Position numbers and translations under genes: made by a program | Part shown: positions 45,598-57,728 of the stretch, piece after piece | How the letters are laid out: every line of letters begins with the position of its first letter | Numbering within the stretch: position 1 is the stretch's first letter | DNA from: Sesamum alatum | Taxonomy: Eukaryota; Streptophyta; Magnoliopsida; Lamiales; Pedaliaceae | Direction of reading: 5' to 3' | DNA length: 64,000 bases | NCBI GenBank assembly: GCA_034509735.1 | Contig: JACGWO010000003.1 | Location: 7,068,001-7,132,000, forward strand | Notes under the pieces: generated by a model | Seen by the model: only the letters and a program-made list of their open reading frames with translations | What the model was told of the DNA's origin: nothing | The model's database searches: none

Positions 45598-47838
45598 TGT
45601 TAGAATAGGTGACCAGAAAGTCAATGGTATTGGCTGTTCTGAGAACCATTCGTCAATCTGTGAACAAGTAATATTATGTAAATGAATGCAGTAAGGATTC
45701 ATAGGCATGAGTTTGTTGTACTTACTGCTTGCATCGTTACGATGTCACAACAAACGCCCACAGACTGAAATAACATTTCGGGAAATTGGAACTACGCTTG
45801 GAGGTTGGTTCATGAAATCAGTTTCGCCGAATCAGTCTGAAATACTCCAAGTCAAAGGAATCTCGAGACAGGGCATCGAGAATCCATTTGAGACTTGCAC
45901 TAAGCATCTGCTGTCGTGTTTCATCGACGGGTGACGAGGATCGTCTAAGTAGTGTTAGTGGGTCGGCCTACTGGGGAGCGGCCGACTGAGGTGACTCGCG
46001 GGAATCGTCATATAGAAGCTACTCGGGCTTGGTCGTTATGACTCGTATTCCCGGTTCCGATAGTACGGGATTAGTCCTCGGACTTGAGGATCACGGCAGT
46101 CCCCTACATACTAAGGTTGTATCTTGGATCTGGTGAAATTTGACCGATTATATCACATGGTCATCATAAGCCTCGTCCAGTGCAGTCGGAGTATGTAAGA
46201 ACGGTGAATTCCAAGATAGGATCTGTCCCCTGTCAAAGGATATGACAGCAAGATCTCCTATGCGCTCGGAGATGGTTTAGACTCACAAAGTCTATGGCCA
46301 TAGCACTTGATGTAGTGGGAAAGGATTTCCTACGTCGAGTTAAACCTATCTCGAGCATTATGCATAGTTGCCTAGTCAACGATGGGAACCGACCCCTAGA
46401 CTAAAGGCCGGGAGACAGGCGACAGTAGGACCGTACCCGTACGTATCGAGCGTCGGTAGGACCGCACCTGCGTATAACTCGGAGCCTAAATGTTCACACC
46501 ATAAATTCACCTATTCTCTAGTGCCATGGACCATTGCTAGATGGCCACCCATGGTAACGGACTACTTTAGTTATGAAATAACGAAAAGTAGGTCCAAGTC
46601 TAGCTGAAAGGTGAACCTAAAGAGTCACACCCGCTACACCAAATGAAAGGGAATTAATTTGGAATTAATTCCGGGAGAAGGTTTAATTTAATGGAATTAA
46701 ATTATACTTCTTGGAGATACAAGCCTCGATGTATTATTTGGAATAATCGGGCTTGAGTTCATAAATTAGATTTATGAATTTTACAAAGCATGGGCTTTCC
46801 TTTTAATTAGATTAAAAGGGTGAATTAATTAATTAATGGGGTTAGTATATTAAATAGGATTTAATATAAAGTCCATGGGACTATTTAATTTAGAATTAAA
46901 TAATCCCATTCTATGGAATTAATTAATGGCCTTGGTATTAAATAGGATTTAATATAAAGTCCATGGACTATTTAATTTGGAATTAAATAAAGTCCATTCC
47001 ATTAATTAATTAATGGGCTTAGTATATTAAATAGGATTTTAATATAAAGTCCATGGGAATATTTAATTTAGAATTAAATAGGCCCATTCCATAAAGCCCA
47101 TCAAAATGGATGGACAAGATTTGATCTAGAGAATGATGAGATGAAGGGCCATGATTAATTTGACTTAATCAAAGCCTAATTTGACTAGGATTTGACTAGG
47201 TCAAAATCCTAGTCAAAGTGTGTCTCTTTGGAAGAGTTTGAGAAGGAATAGGAATTCCATCTTCTATAAATACTTAAAAACACACACACTTACACCTAGT
47301 ATTCTCTACAACTCTCATCTCTCAAATTCTCTCTCAAATTCGTCCACCCCTATTTTTCACTCTCCAAGAATATTACTTTGTTCTTCTTGATTTATTCAAG
47401 TTAAAAACATAAGAGACATTGATTGCGTTAATTCATAGCGTGTATCGATGTCTCTTCTCCCCAAAATAATTTCTTGCTAGCACAAGGGTTGTTTGCTTTC
47501 CGGTGGAGCGAGTGAGATGATTTAGAGGGTCTCTTCTTGAGATCTTGGTGCAAAACGGGGAACAATGCGTGTAGCCGAAACGAAGACAAAACTACAACCG
47601 GGTAGGTTCTTTAATTTCGTTTTTTTCGATTTCAATTCTATGGCCTCCATGTTGTGTTTTATTGAACATGAGATACACCGAACGCCCGGGAGAATCAAGG
47701 GCACACCCCTTGATTCGTTTATGTACGTTATGCATGATTTAAATTCCATTTAATTATGCTTTGTAATTTTTATTACGCACTATTTCGCGCTTCCGCTATT
47801 CGCGTTAATCTCCCGGGACGATCCACCGATTTCTTTCA
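45598..47838 (+). repeat. 3' LTR of family B copy 2
   Basis: It matches the copy 1 LTRs along its length, with the array of hairpins and tandem units (about 46655-47220), slightly rearranged, and the TATA box at 47265-47272. It ends TTTCTTTCA. Confidence 0.92.
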
Positions 47839-47843
47839 ATCCC

Positions 47844-48534
47844 TATGTATCAACCGTAGACAGCATTCAGTACGTTGTCCAGTGTTCTAGACCTGATGTG
47901 ATTTTCGCTTTGAGCGTGACTAGTCGATATCAGGCATGTGCTGGGGAGGTACACTGGAGTGCGGTCAAGACTATCCTGGAGTACCTGAAAAGGACTAAGG
48001 ACATGTTCTTGATCTACGGTGGTGGAGAATTGATACTGGAAGGCTATAGCAACGCTAGCTTCCAATCGGATGACGATGATGCCAAGTTTCAGTCTGGTTT
48101 TGTATTCAGACTAGATGGAGGTGTGGTTGCTTGGAAGAGTTCCAATCAGGCTACCATGGCGGACTCCACCACAGAGTCAGAATACATAGCACCTTCGGAA
48201 GCTGCTAAGGAAACGGTTTGGATGATGAGCTACATCTAGGGGTTGGGTGTAGTGCCTAGCATTACTAAGCCTGTAGTTATCTTCAGCGATAACTATGGGG
48301 CAATAGCGCTACCAAAGGAACCGAGATCTCATCACGATCCAAGAATATTCTTAGACGCTACCATCTACATAGAAAGATGGTTAGCAAGGGTGACGTTCGG
48401 ATGGACCGAGTCAGCTTCGCAGAAAACATAGCAGATCTACTTACTAAGCCCGTGTCGCAAGTTGCCCATACTCAGCATCTGGATAACATAGGTTTGAGGT
48501 CAATGGGTGATTAGCTTTAGGTCAAGTGGGAGAT
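47844..48534 (+). pseudogene. Copia A2 pol, right part (RT end and RNase H)
   Basis: It picks up where 43027 left off: SIQYVVQCSRPDVIFALSV, then EVHWSAVKTILEYLKRTKD, the RNase H part with ELILEGYSNASF, GGVVAWKSSNQATMADST and ESEYIA, a stop at 48237, then VVPSITKPVVIF to the end near 48430. A polypurine tract follows. One long frame (47898-48239) survives, so A2 is less worn than A1 here. Confidence 0.9.
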
Positions 48535-50738
48535 TGTTAGAATAGGTGCGAAGAAAGCCAATAGGTTTGGCGTTTTGTAACCTATATGACAACTTGATGT
48601 AATGCAATATTATGTAATGAATAAAATTAGTATTCGTTACCATTGGTACCCTCTTTGTTGTGCTTATTTTCCATATGCTAAAATGATATTTTACATATAT
48701 CATGACAAAGCCAGCAGACCACTATTAACAACTCATGCAGTTGGGCCACGCACTAGATGATGGTCATGAAACCAACTGATAAAGAGTGGGTCTGAAATGT
48801 TCCAAGTCGAGGACCTCGAGATAGGGCATCGAGAGTCCTATAGAGACTTGCACCAAGAGTCGTGTGCATTGGATGAGTGTTGTGTTTCATCGACGACAGG
48901 CGTCGGACTCCTACATGATCTTGGTGGGTTGGTCGACCGGGGTCGAGCAGATTGAACTAACTCGGGGGATCATCATATGGAAGCCTTGGAGGCTTGGTCG
49001 GTATGATTGCATTTTCCCGGTTACGATAGTACGGGAGTAGTCCTCAAACATGAGGAACCATGGCAGTCATGTACACAGGATGGCTGTATCTTGGATCTGG
49101 CGAGAGGTGATCATTATGTAAGATGATCATTATAAGCATTGTCCAGTACAATCGGAATGTGTAGCGAGGACGGTGGGTTCCAAGAAGAGGATCCGTCCCC
49201 TATCAGTATGTGACAGAGGCATCTCCTATTCACTCAAAGACACGTTCATACTGCTTAAACCTGTGGCCACAGTGGTTGGTCGAACAGGAAATGGTTTCAT
49301 GTGTCGATCCAATGAGGCATGCGTAGTCTCGAGTATTAAGCATAGATGCCTAGTCAAGGATGAGAACCGACGCCCAATTTCATACCGTAGAATAAAGCCA
49401 GGAGACGGTAGACAGAAGGACCGTACCCATACGAAATCGGCGCCTAAATATTCACGACAATATTCACCTAGTCTCTAGTGCCATAGACCGTTGCTAGACG
49501 GTCACCCATGGTAACGGGCCCTTGTTGGACACGGGCCTAAGTCTAGCTGAGGGTGAACTTAAAGGGTCACACACAAATCACTGAGAAGATGGAGAAATTG
49601 ACTTGCAGTCAATTTTGGAGGATGATTAAGTAATTGGATTACTTAAGGGATTGTCCATTGGATGGACGGGCCGATATTGTATCCGGCCCTCGTTTAATCG
49701 GTAAATGGGATTTATCGGTTAATGTAGAGAATCAAAAGGTTGGATCTTATATTTGGATTAAAGGATAAATGGGAATTATTTAAGTAGACCATGAATTAAA
49801 TGGGATTTAATTTTGAGTTTGTTGTAATTGGATTACAGGAAAAGCCAGTCCATTAAATTTTGGCCCAAGAGGTGTGTTAATTTCACTTTTGGAATAGGAA
49901 GAAGTTGGACTTCTTGCCTAATGTGGTATGGCCGAAAATTACCACTTTTGAAGGGGTAAAAATCGGTCATACATGGCCTTGATGTGCTGACTTGTCTCTT
50001 TTGGTAAGAGACAAATCAATTTTAATCAAGCCTCTCTCTTTTGGTATGATTAAATCATACCTTAAGAGATGGTCGGCTCGATTGATGAATTAGTGGGATT
50101 GATTGGGATGTATCTAGACATCCTTGGATGAACCTAGACATATTTCAATAATCCCATTAATTTTTTATATATATGAGTATATACAAACATCAAAGCTAGA
50201 GAATCATTATTCATCTTTTTTTAGGAAAAAGAAGAAGTACACATTACACTCCTCTCTCAAACTCTCGGCCCTCTGTCTCTCTATCCCACATCCCTTTGTT
50301 CTTCACTTGATCTTGGACCATTCGGAAGAACAAAGTAAGTTTAAGAAAAACACTAATCAATAGTGTTCCATTTTCCTAAACCGAATCCTCCAAGATCCGT
50401 TTTCTTCTAGCAAGGAAAATGTGCATCCCTTCCGGTGTGGTGTGGATCACCTCTAGAGAGTTCATACACTTTGAACCTAGTGAGCATTTCCGGAGAGGAA
50501 CAAAGCAAGTAGTCGTGCAAGGAACAATTTTTTATTTTACGCTATAGTAGTTTGTCTTTTATTTCTAGGCCCTATGTATAATATATGTGTTTTAATATTG
50601 ATACATCCTACATCGAACGCCCGGTTGAGCACCCAAGGGTACACCCCTATGAATTTATGATTATGCTTTATTTATGTGATTTAAATTCACACTCTCACGC
50701 TTCCACTCGCGCTCCCGGGCAGATCCACTCGTCCTTCA
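48535..50738 (+). repeat. 3' LTR of Copia A2
   Basis: It runs from TGTTAGAATAGGTGCG to GTCCTTCA (2204 bp), a diverged copy of LTR A1. Hairpins in the array: 49595-49615 (9 bp, TGC), 49626-49646 (9 bp, TGG), 49653-49667 (6 bp, TGG), 49671-49686, 49694-49722 (13 bp with two G-U pairs, GGG), 49794-49812 (8 bp, GGG), 49823-49837 (6 bp, TGG). Pairing is kept although stem bases differ from A1. Confidence 0.9.
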
Positions 50739-50794
50739 TGGACATGTGGCTAAAAGGATATGAACAAAAGATACATGAAAACATAAAGAAAACC

Positions 50795-52783
50795 AACCTT
50801 TGATCGTAAGACGTAGAACCGGTACGTGAGTTGTTCTCTTTTTTTGTTTCTCCTTCCGTTCACTTGAGAATTCAACGTAGAATTCCTCTAAGTATTTTCC
50901 ACACCACACTATGGAGAAATACTCTAATCTATTGCTAGATAGAAAAAGAGAAATGAAGAAGAAATACTTCCAAAACAACACTATTGATTAATGATTTTTT
51001 GGAATATTTTGTTGTTCAATCCTTTCCAAAAGGTATGAACACAAAAAGGAAAAATTTGCAGAGATTTTTGAGTGTTTAAGGCTGAAAATTATTCATGCAA
51101 GTATGTCCCATACAAGTTCTGTGCATTGTTTTTGTGTATATAGGAAAATGAATTCTAAATTCAACCTCCAAAATGAACCTCCAAGGCTAACTTACATACA
51201 TGCACACTATCTCTACATGAACCATCATGGCCTTCATATGTGGAGGAGTTGAAACTCCTCCTCAACTTGCTCCAACCTCTAGAGCTTGGACTTCAAACCA
51301 TGGATCAATTTTGATTGTTTTCGATTTAATCAAATTAAGTCAAGACCAGCCAAGATCCATAGGTTCCAAATTAATCAAATTAATTTTAAACCTTATTGAA
51401 ATCCAAAACTTTACTTAATTCAATTAAATAAACATAAGCTCAAACACTAATTAATTGATCCAATCAATTAAATAAACCAAAACCGATAAATTAATCCATT
51501 TAATTTAATGGTTCTTAATCCAACAATTAACTAATCCAATTACTTAATTATTGGACCATCCATCAAATGGATTTCTCAATAAATGATCCAATCATTTATT
51601 TTCTCCTTGAATTAATTTAATCCAATTAAATTAATTCGTTTCTTCTAGAATTAATTCCAAATTAGTTCTACCAACCCCATAGTGATTTGTGTGTGACTCA
51701 TTAGGTTCACCCTCAACTAGACTTGGGCTTGTGTCCAACACAGTTGGTCAATTAAATGCAATTTATTTAATTGTGTCCAATCAATCAATAATCAGAAAAA
51801 TGCCAATCACCATGGGTGGCCGTCTAGCAACGGTCCATGGCACTAGAGACTAGGTGAATATTGGCGTGAATGTTTAGGCTCCCGAGTTCTATACGAGTAC
51901 AATCCTTCCATCATCCGTCTCTCGGTCTAAGTCTAGCGCATGGAATTGGGCATCGGTTCCCATCCTAGACTAAACAACTATGCTCAATAACTCGAGACAC
52001 GTTTGCTCTTTGATTGATCGACGTAGGAAACTATTCCCTACTCGACCAATCGTTGTGGCCACAGACTTAAAGAGCTTAAATCGTCTCGAAGCGCATAGGA
52101 GACTCGACTGTCATATACTGACAGGTGACAGATCCTATCTTAGAATCTACTGTCCTCAATACATATTCCGACTGCACTGGATAAGGCTTATGATGAACGT
52201 ATCCCAAATATGGACATCTCTTGCAAGATCCTAGATACAACCATCATATGCATGCGACTGCCATGATTCCTCAAGTCCGAGGACTAATCTCGTACTATCG
52301 GAGCCGAGAATTCCAGTCATACTGACCAAGCCTCCAACTCTTCCATATGATGATTCACGCGCGTCAGTTCAATCAGCTGACACCCTTGTCAACTAACCTA
52401 CTAATATTGCATAGACATCCAACGTCTGTCGTCGATGAAATACGACACTCATCCAATGAATGCAATCCTTAGTGCAAGTCTCTATAGGACTCTCGATGCC
52501 CTGTCTCAAGATCCTCTACTTGGAACATTTCAGACCAACCCTCAGAAGTTGGTTTCAAAGCTACCATCCAATGCGCAATCCAACTACATGGGTTATCCAA
52601 TTGGTCTGTGGGCATTTGTTGTGATGTTAAAATGCCGTTTAATGTAATCAGTAAGCACAACAAACACATAACTCCACGGATGAATATTTACTATATTCAT
52701 CAAGTCAATATTACTATAATAAAGATTGCTAAAAAGTACCCAAAACCGCCAATCAATTGGCTTTCTGGTCACCTATTCTAACA
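50795..52783 (-). repeat. Inverted Copia LTR (subfamily C), probably solo or truncated
   Basis: On the minus strand it starts at 52783 with TGTTAGAATAGGTGACC and follows the A-type LTR plan to about 50795. There the terminal part is lost or too diverged. Landmarks such as GCCATGGACCGTTGCTAGACG are shared. Hairpins on the + strand: 51451-51471 (9 bp), 51558-51572 (6 bp), 51578-51600 (10 bp) and 51607-51635 (13 perfect base pairs), loops CCA or CAA, which is TGG or TTG in sense. No internal region or target duplication is found. Confidence 0.8.
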
Positions 52784-53037
52784 TAGCTTAGTTGGCGAAG
52801 CTGAGGCCCCATGGTCCTAGAGGTCATGGATTCGGACCCATGCGTGAGTTGATGTTATTTCTACTGTATAATAGATATGATTTGCTGCTGTAATAGCTAG
52901 GTATTAGTTTATGTGATATTATTGATTTGATTATTTGTAATTGTCTCTGTTCGATATTTGATAGTCGATAGGATTGAATGTAATCACTTTACTTTCGATG
53001 AATAAAATTCATTGCTTTGAATTCACAAAAAAAAAAT
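52784..53037 (+). mobile_element. tRNA-derived SINE
   Basis: TAGCTTAGTTGG (52784-52795) is a perfect RNA polymerase III A box. GGATTCGGACC, about 40 bases on, is a good B box. A 3' part of about 180 bases and a poly-A tail (53029-53037) follow. The expected few bases before the A box are missing, since the inverted LTR starts there. The length of about 250 bp fits plant SINEs. Confidence 0.65.
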
Positions 53038-53970
53038 ATTGCTAGATATATATGAAATTTGTTGCTCTTTTCCTGCAAATCATAAAATCTAAGAAATAAA
53101 AGAGTAATTTCACTAAATCGAGTGAAAATAAAATGCAAAAAAAAAAATTGATAAATGTGATTTATCTATTCGTACTCAATCAATAACTAATTTGCATAAG
53201 ACCATGATAAATTATTTAAACCACTTAAATTTATTTTTAAAAGGGAAGCAAGGGAAAAATGAGAGGGATTCTTCATTATTGAAATGCCATGAGCCATGAC
53301 AATTTCCTTAATCAATAATTTATTTAATGCATCTCTTTGGTGTAATACCTGGCAAAGCAAATTAGTAAAGTTAGAAATTCAGGAAAATAGTAATGATAAA
53401 TAGAGAAATTACTATAATTTGAGATGTAAAAAGGATAGAATTAATATTGAAGTTGTCAATAAATTGTAGATTATTGGCATTACCATTAATATGACAAAAT
53501 CCATGCAGATATAGATTTCACCCACAAATTTGAAAAATAACACGATCAAATTAAACATATAAGTATAGGGAGAAGTGTGAAGGTGGGAAGAGAATGGTAG
53601 AGATTTCACGACTTTGTGATTTAATTTTGTATTGTTTCTACAAATCCACTATTTATAATGGTAAAACTTCTTATATTTTAAATTCAAATGACAAACTTGT
53701 TAGGATTTGATATATAATATTGACTTATCTTTTATACATATCACTTAATTTGAATGACTTATATTTCATCACATACTTTTTTAAATACCAAAAAATAATA
53801 TTTGCATGCGCGTGTAAACATGAAGATTAGTTTGTAGCTAGCCATCTTTAACTTATTCAATATTTCAATGCACACTATTTTGACAGGTTTCAAATGTGTT
53901 GCTACGTAATATTTTCAAAATAGTTTTTGAATATACATGTTCTTATATACTTCAAACAAAAATAAAAATA
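53038..53970. other. AT-rich intergenic stretch, no gene seen
   Basis: Only short frames without recognisable protein features. It carries no clear repeat ends. It separates the SINE from the duplicated sulfate transporter segment. Confidence 0.5.
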
Positions 53971-54735
53971 AAAAATACATTAATTATTTTTACTTGTTTG
54001 TGTACATGATTTTTTTTATTTATTCTCTTTTAATGGAAGAAATTTGAGGAACAAGGTCTTGACTTGGGCCCGAGATGAAAATGAGTTGGCCACGACTTCA
54101 GAGTTATATAATGTTGAGTTCTTGTTACTCGATTTCGGAGGTTAGACTTCTTATTTTTTGGATTTATTTGGACAATTGTAAGTTCAAAGGATTTCAAGTC
54201 TTTCAACTTTGAATCTGAAGTGTATTTTGTTGAATATTGAAGGATTTCATATTCTTCTAATATGAAGTCATTTGATTTTGTTCTTCTTTGTTTCATATAC
54301 TTTCTTCAAATTCAAATGCGTAAATGTTTTGTTTAACGATGAAAAAAACTTGATATCTCATCAATTGTAATAGCTGTGATGGTGATCGACACTACATGAG
54401 TGGAATCCTTATATGAAGTTCAAAGAAACTTGGAATGTAAATGAATGAAGGTAAAAACCCACCCGTCTAAAGCTATTTTACATAATATATGTGTTTTTAA
54501 TCCAATAATAACTGAGAATATTACACTATGTCAACGAATTTAACTAAGCAAATTGTTGAAGATGATCATAATTAACCCCAGACTTGATGTCATGGACAAG
54601 TTGATGGTTACAAAATTCATCGACAAGATTGGTAAGAATGATGTTTTCTTGTCAAATGAAGATGCCATCAAGGCACTCTGATTCTCACATCAATGTTCAG
54701 AGCAAGTTGATGAAGAGGGTCTGAAAAGGTCTTAG
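53971..54735 (+). pseudogene. Partial duplicate of the sulfate transporter: exons 10-12
   Basis: Sequence from 53971 matches intron 9 onward of the gene at 27535. The exon 10 copy (about 54050-54140) reads LTWARDENELATTSE, with the substitution of the splice-acceptor area AGCAG to AACAAG. The exon 11 copy (about 54373-54450) has in-frame stops in the STAS AIDTTG region. The exon 12 copy begins near 54558, has lost its AG acceptor (GCAG to GAAG) and has a stop near 54680. Exons 1-9 are absent. It is a dead STAS-domain fragment. Confidence 0.9.
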
Positions 54736-55091
54736 TGAAAATATATTATCTTTTAGAGCAGTAATGTGTTTTTTCATTAAATATAAAACTTGCATTGTAA
54801 CAAATAAAACATGTTTATTATTATATGATATGTATGCAAAGATTATAGAAGTATGTAGTATGTATCCTTTATGTTAAGTTTATGTTTCCTATTGTCAGTG
54901 ACTCAAATACATAACATGTAAACAAGATTTTTCAAGTAAGTATGATATCAATGTAATTGGCTTTTAGTAGGAATCATGACATGCACATAATGCGACATGA
55001 AAAAATTAGTAAGTCTTGTACATAGATATCATTAATAAGTTTCATTAGATATAAAACTTACATTGTAATAAATAAAACATGTTTATTGTTA
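54736..55091 (+). repeat. Duplicated downstream flank of the sulfate transporter
   Basis: It follows 28310-28600 closely (AAATAAAACATGTTTATTATT, then AGATTATAGAAGTATGTAG). Within it the segment ATAAAACTTGCATTGTAACA is duplicated again at about 55047, just before the Helitron. Confidence 0.75.
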
Positions 55092-57728
55092 CTAGTAAAA
55101 TAGAAGCGTGTTGCGCGTGATGCATAATTCTTAATTTTTCAATATTGATTTTTTTTCTTGTTCCTTCCTTAGATAATGTGTAAATAAGTAAAAGATCTTA
55201 ATGAATTTTTTTTATCAAAATATTGATATTCAAACTTGTTATTAGAAATGAACTCCAATCCAATATTTATACATTTGACTCTGCAAATGAATGGTGAATA
55301 TTAATCTTAATGGTGCAGTGATAAGCTTTGAAAAACTCTTTCAAAATATTTTTAATTACTATAGAAGCTTATACACTTATACTAGAACTTTTTTAAAACT
55401 TCTCTCAACTTTTATATTTCTCTAAAACCTTGCATCCACAAACTTCCGTATTTATATAAAATATTCTAGACGTATTTTTAATATTCTTAATTTCATGTCG
55501 CAGTTATAGTGCTTTTGATATTAACCTCTATTCCATATCGTAGACCCTTTAAGAAATGGTCATTTGAAAGTTGTTTATATATGTACATTTCTTTTGATTT
55601 TCTCTAGAAAAATGAAAAACAATTCCTATCAGCTCAAGATATTTAAAATTTAAAAAACTTGAGCAACGCACATTGTGTAAGAGAGGGAGAGAGAGATACA
55701 TTCATATTCAATTGACTCGGGTATAAAATTAATTGTTCATGATAGTAAGATCATGAGCTCAATTCTTATAAAAAATTGTGTACGTATATTTTACCTTTTA
55801 TTAAACTTCCTTTGATTTAGAAAAATTACAATGATGTTTGTCTTGGTTTCTATAAAAAAAGAAGATATAATATTATCAAGGATTATAATACATAATAGAA
55901 GTTTTTCGATTTTGTCCCACAAATCAACATAATTATAATGATGTGATAAATATTAGTCTAACTTTAAATTATTTAAAACTTTAAACGATAAAATTAATTT
56001 GAAAAAATCCATCATATCTTTTCCTTATCCAAGTACATCTCATGTATAAAATTATGAATACTTTTTCATAAAATTTTGCTTAAAATATTATATATATATA
56101 TATGTATCTATATTATTTCAACTTGCATCTAATAATCCGTTGCTCAACCAACCTTGTCCTGAGTTGAATTCCAAAATGAAAACAATTTCTTCAATAGAAT
56201 AATAATCATACAAAGTGAATTACGTGTGTCATACCTTACTAAAAATTTTAGTAAGATATACAAATTCATTTCTAGTCAAAGTGATTGTTCGAACTTTTGG
56301 AAATATTACTTAAAAAGATATATCTTTAGATAGAGTTTGAATTTTTTAGCATTTTCATTCTTCTCAATCTCATTTTAATTTTAATAATATACATAACACA
56401 AATAAGTTTGTATACAAGAATTTTAAATGAATTATTGAAGTAATAAAATCGGTGAGAATTATAGAACAATTATTTGTTCCTCCACTAAATTGTACATTCT
56501 ATTATAATTTTCTATTTTCTTTAATGCAGTAAAATAAAATTTATAACTTTAAGTGTACATTTTTTGCACATGATTGATTCCTTTTCCAATTGTCAAGTGT
56601 ATGTATAAACTCATATTGAGTAATCACTTTTTGAACATTTTTATAGACTATTTTTATTACTGAAATTTAATAGTTTATATTTTTCATTTTGATATATTTA
56701 ATCATTTAAGTTTTTGACAGTTTATTGTCGTCTTCTAACTGATAATTTTCTATCTCCAATTCTTTTAGAGTGTCAAAATTTTAATTTCAAAAATTAAGTA
56801 TTATAAATGCATTATAGTATATATATGAACATACTCTATAATAGTATATATATGAAATATATATATATATATATATAAACTATTCAAAACTTTGAATCTA
56901 CAAACTTGATTTTTCATTACATATTAATAATTTATCATGTGAATATAACATCTAAGTCATTAATTTAGTATGAAATTATATTCAACATAATTATTGTTGT
57001 ACTAAAAAATGTATACATTGCATAATCATAAATATCTATTGGAAAGCTTTTTCAATTAAATTATTTTCAGTTAAAATTATTAGATCAGTACATTCAATTA
57101 TCAACTCATTTAATTCTCTGAAAAATTATTAAAAAGTCAGAGAAATTGATTAATTCAATTGCACACTATTAGTCTTTGTTCTTTTATGTGTTTTATTTAT
57201 TTATTTTTTCTCATTACATGTAACATAGAATTTGTACAAAATAAGATCTATGTTAGTATACCGAATTAATGTTTTAATGACTTCTTGTATGTAGATATTT
57301 TTGTCTTTTAGAAAAAAGAAAAGTTAAGGACTGTGTGATACTCAGACTCTTATATCAGTGTATACAAATGTGTTTATATATAAAAATAGACAATATAAAT
57401 AAAATATTTAAATTTAGATTAGATGTAACCATGAGATGTACGAAGAAAATTAATTACATGAATTTAGTAATTTCAGAATTGAATTTAAACAATTTAATGA
57501 ATTTTTTTAATAACTTTGATAAAGATTGTCTAAGTTCAAAAGAGAAAAGAAATGTTTTCAATTAATGTATTTATTAATTCAAGATATTATTAAAATTAAG
57601 TTAGATAATCATATTAATTTACATAAATGTCACTAAAACTAACATGATTAATTATAAGGATATTTTTTGTTGAATCCAAAAAATGAAAGAAACCTTTAAG
57701 TCCATTCATTATTTTATAGTAGAATAGA
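55092..57728 (-). mobile_element. Non-autonomous Helitron, 2637 bp
   Basis: On the minus strand it starts TCTATTCTACTATAAAATAATG at 57728 and ends with a short GC-rich hairpin, ACGCTTCTATTTTA and CTAG at 55092. It sits between A (55091) and T (57729) without target duplication. Joining the flanks gives ATTGTTA-TATGATATG, matching the uninterrupted parental sequence ATTATTA-TATGATATG at about 28387-28401. No Rep/helicase frame is present, and the interior is AT-rich with no recognised captured gene. Confidence 0.85.

Larger units (their letters stand above)
43028..47838 (+). mobile_element. Family B non-autonomous Copia element, copy 2, internally deleted
   Basis: Flanked by the perfect duplication ATCCC (43023-43027 and 47839-47843), inserted in the RT gene of Copia A2. 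The 5' LTR stops after 691 bases (43718) and joins internal sequence equal to 12588 onward of copy 1. The rest of the LTR, the primer site, leader and gag are therefore missing. The 3' LTR (45598-47838) is complete. The deletion joint shares AAAG with both parent sequences. Confidence 0.92.

Noticed and set aside
52784..52860. A tRNA gene
   Set aside because: A and B boxes are present but there is no acceptor stem or full cloverleaf, and a poly-A tail follows; it fits a SINE.
53971..54735. A second working sulfate transporter
   Set aside because: Exons 1-9 are absent, and the remaining exons have stops and lost splice acceptors.
57335..57565. 76-codon frame in the Helitron
   Set aside because: It is AT-rich with no recognisable domain; it could be chance, so no captured gene is claimed.
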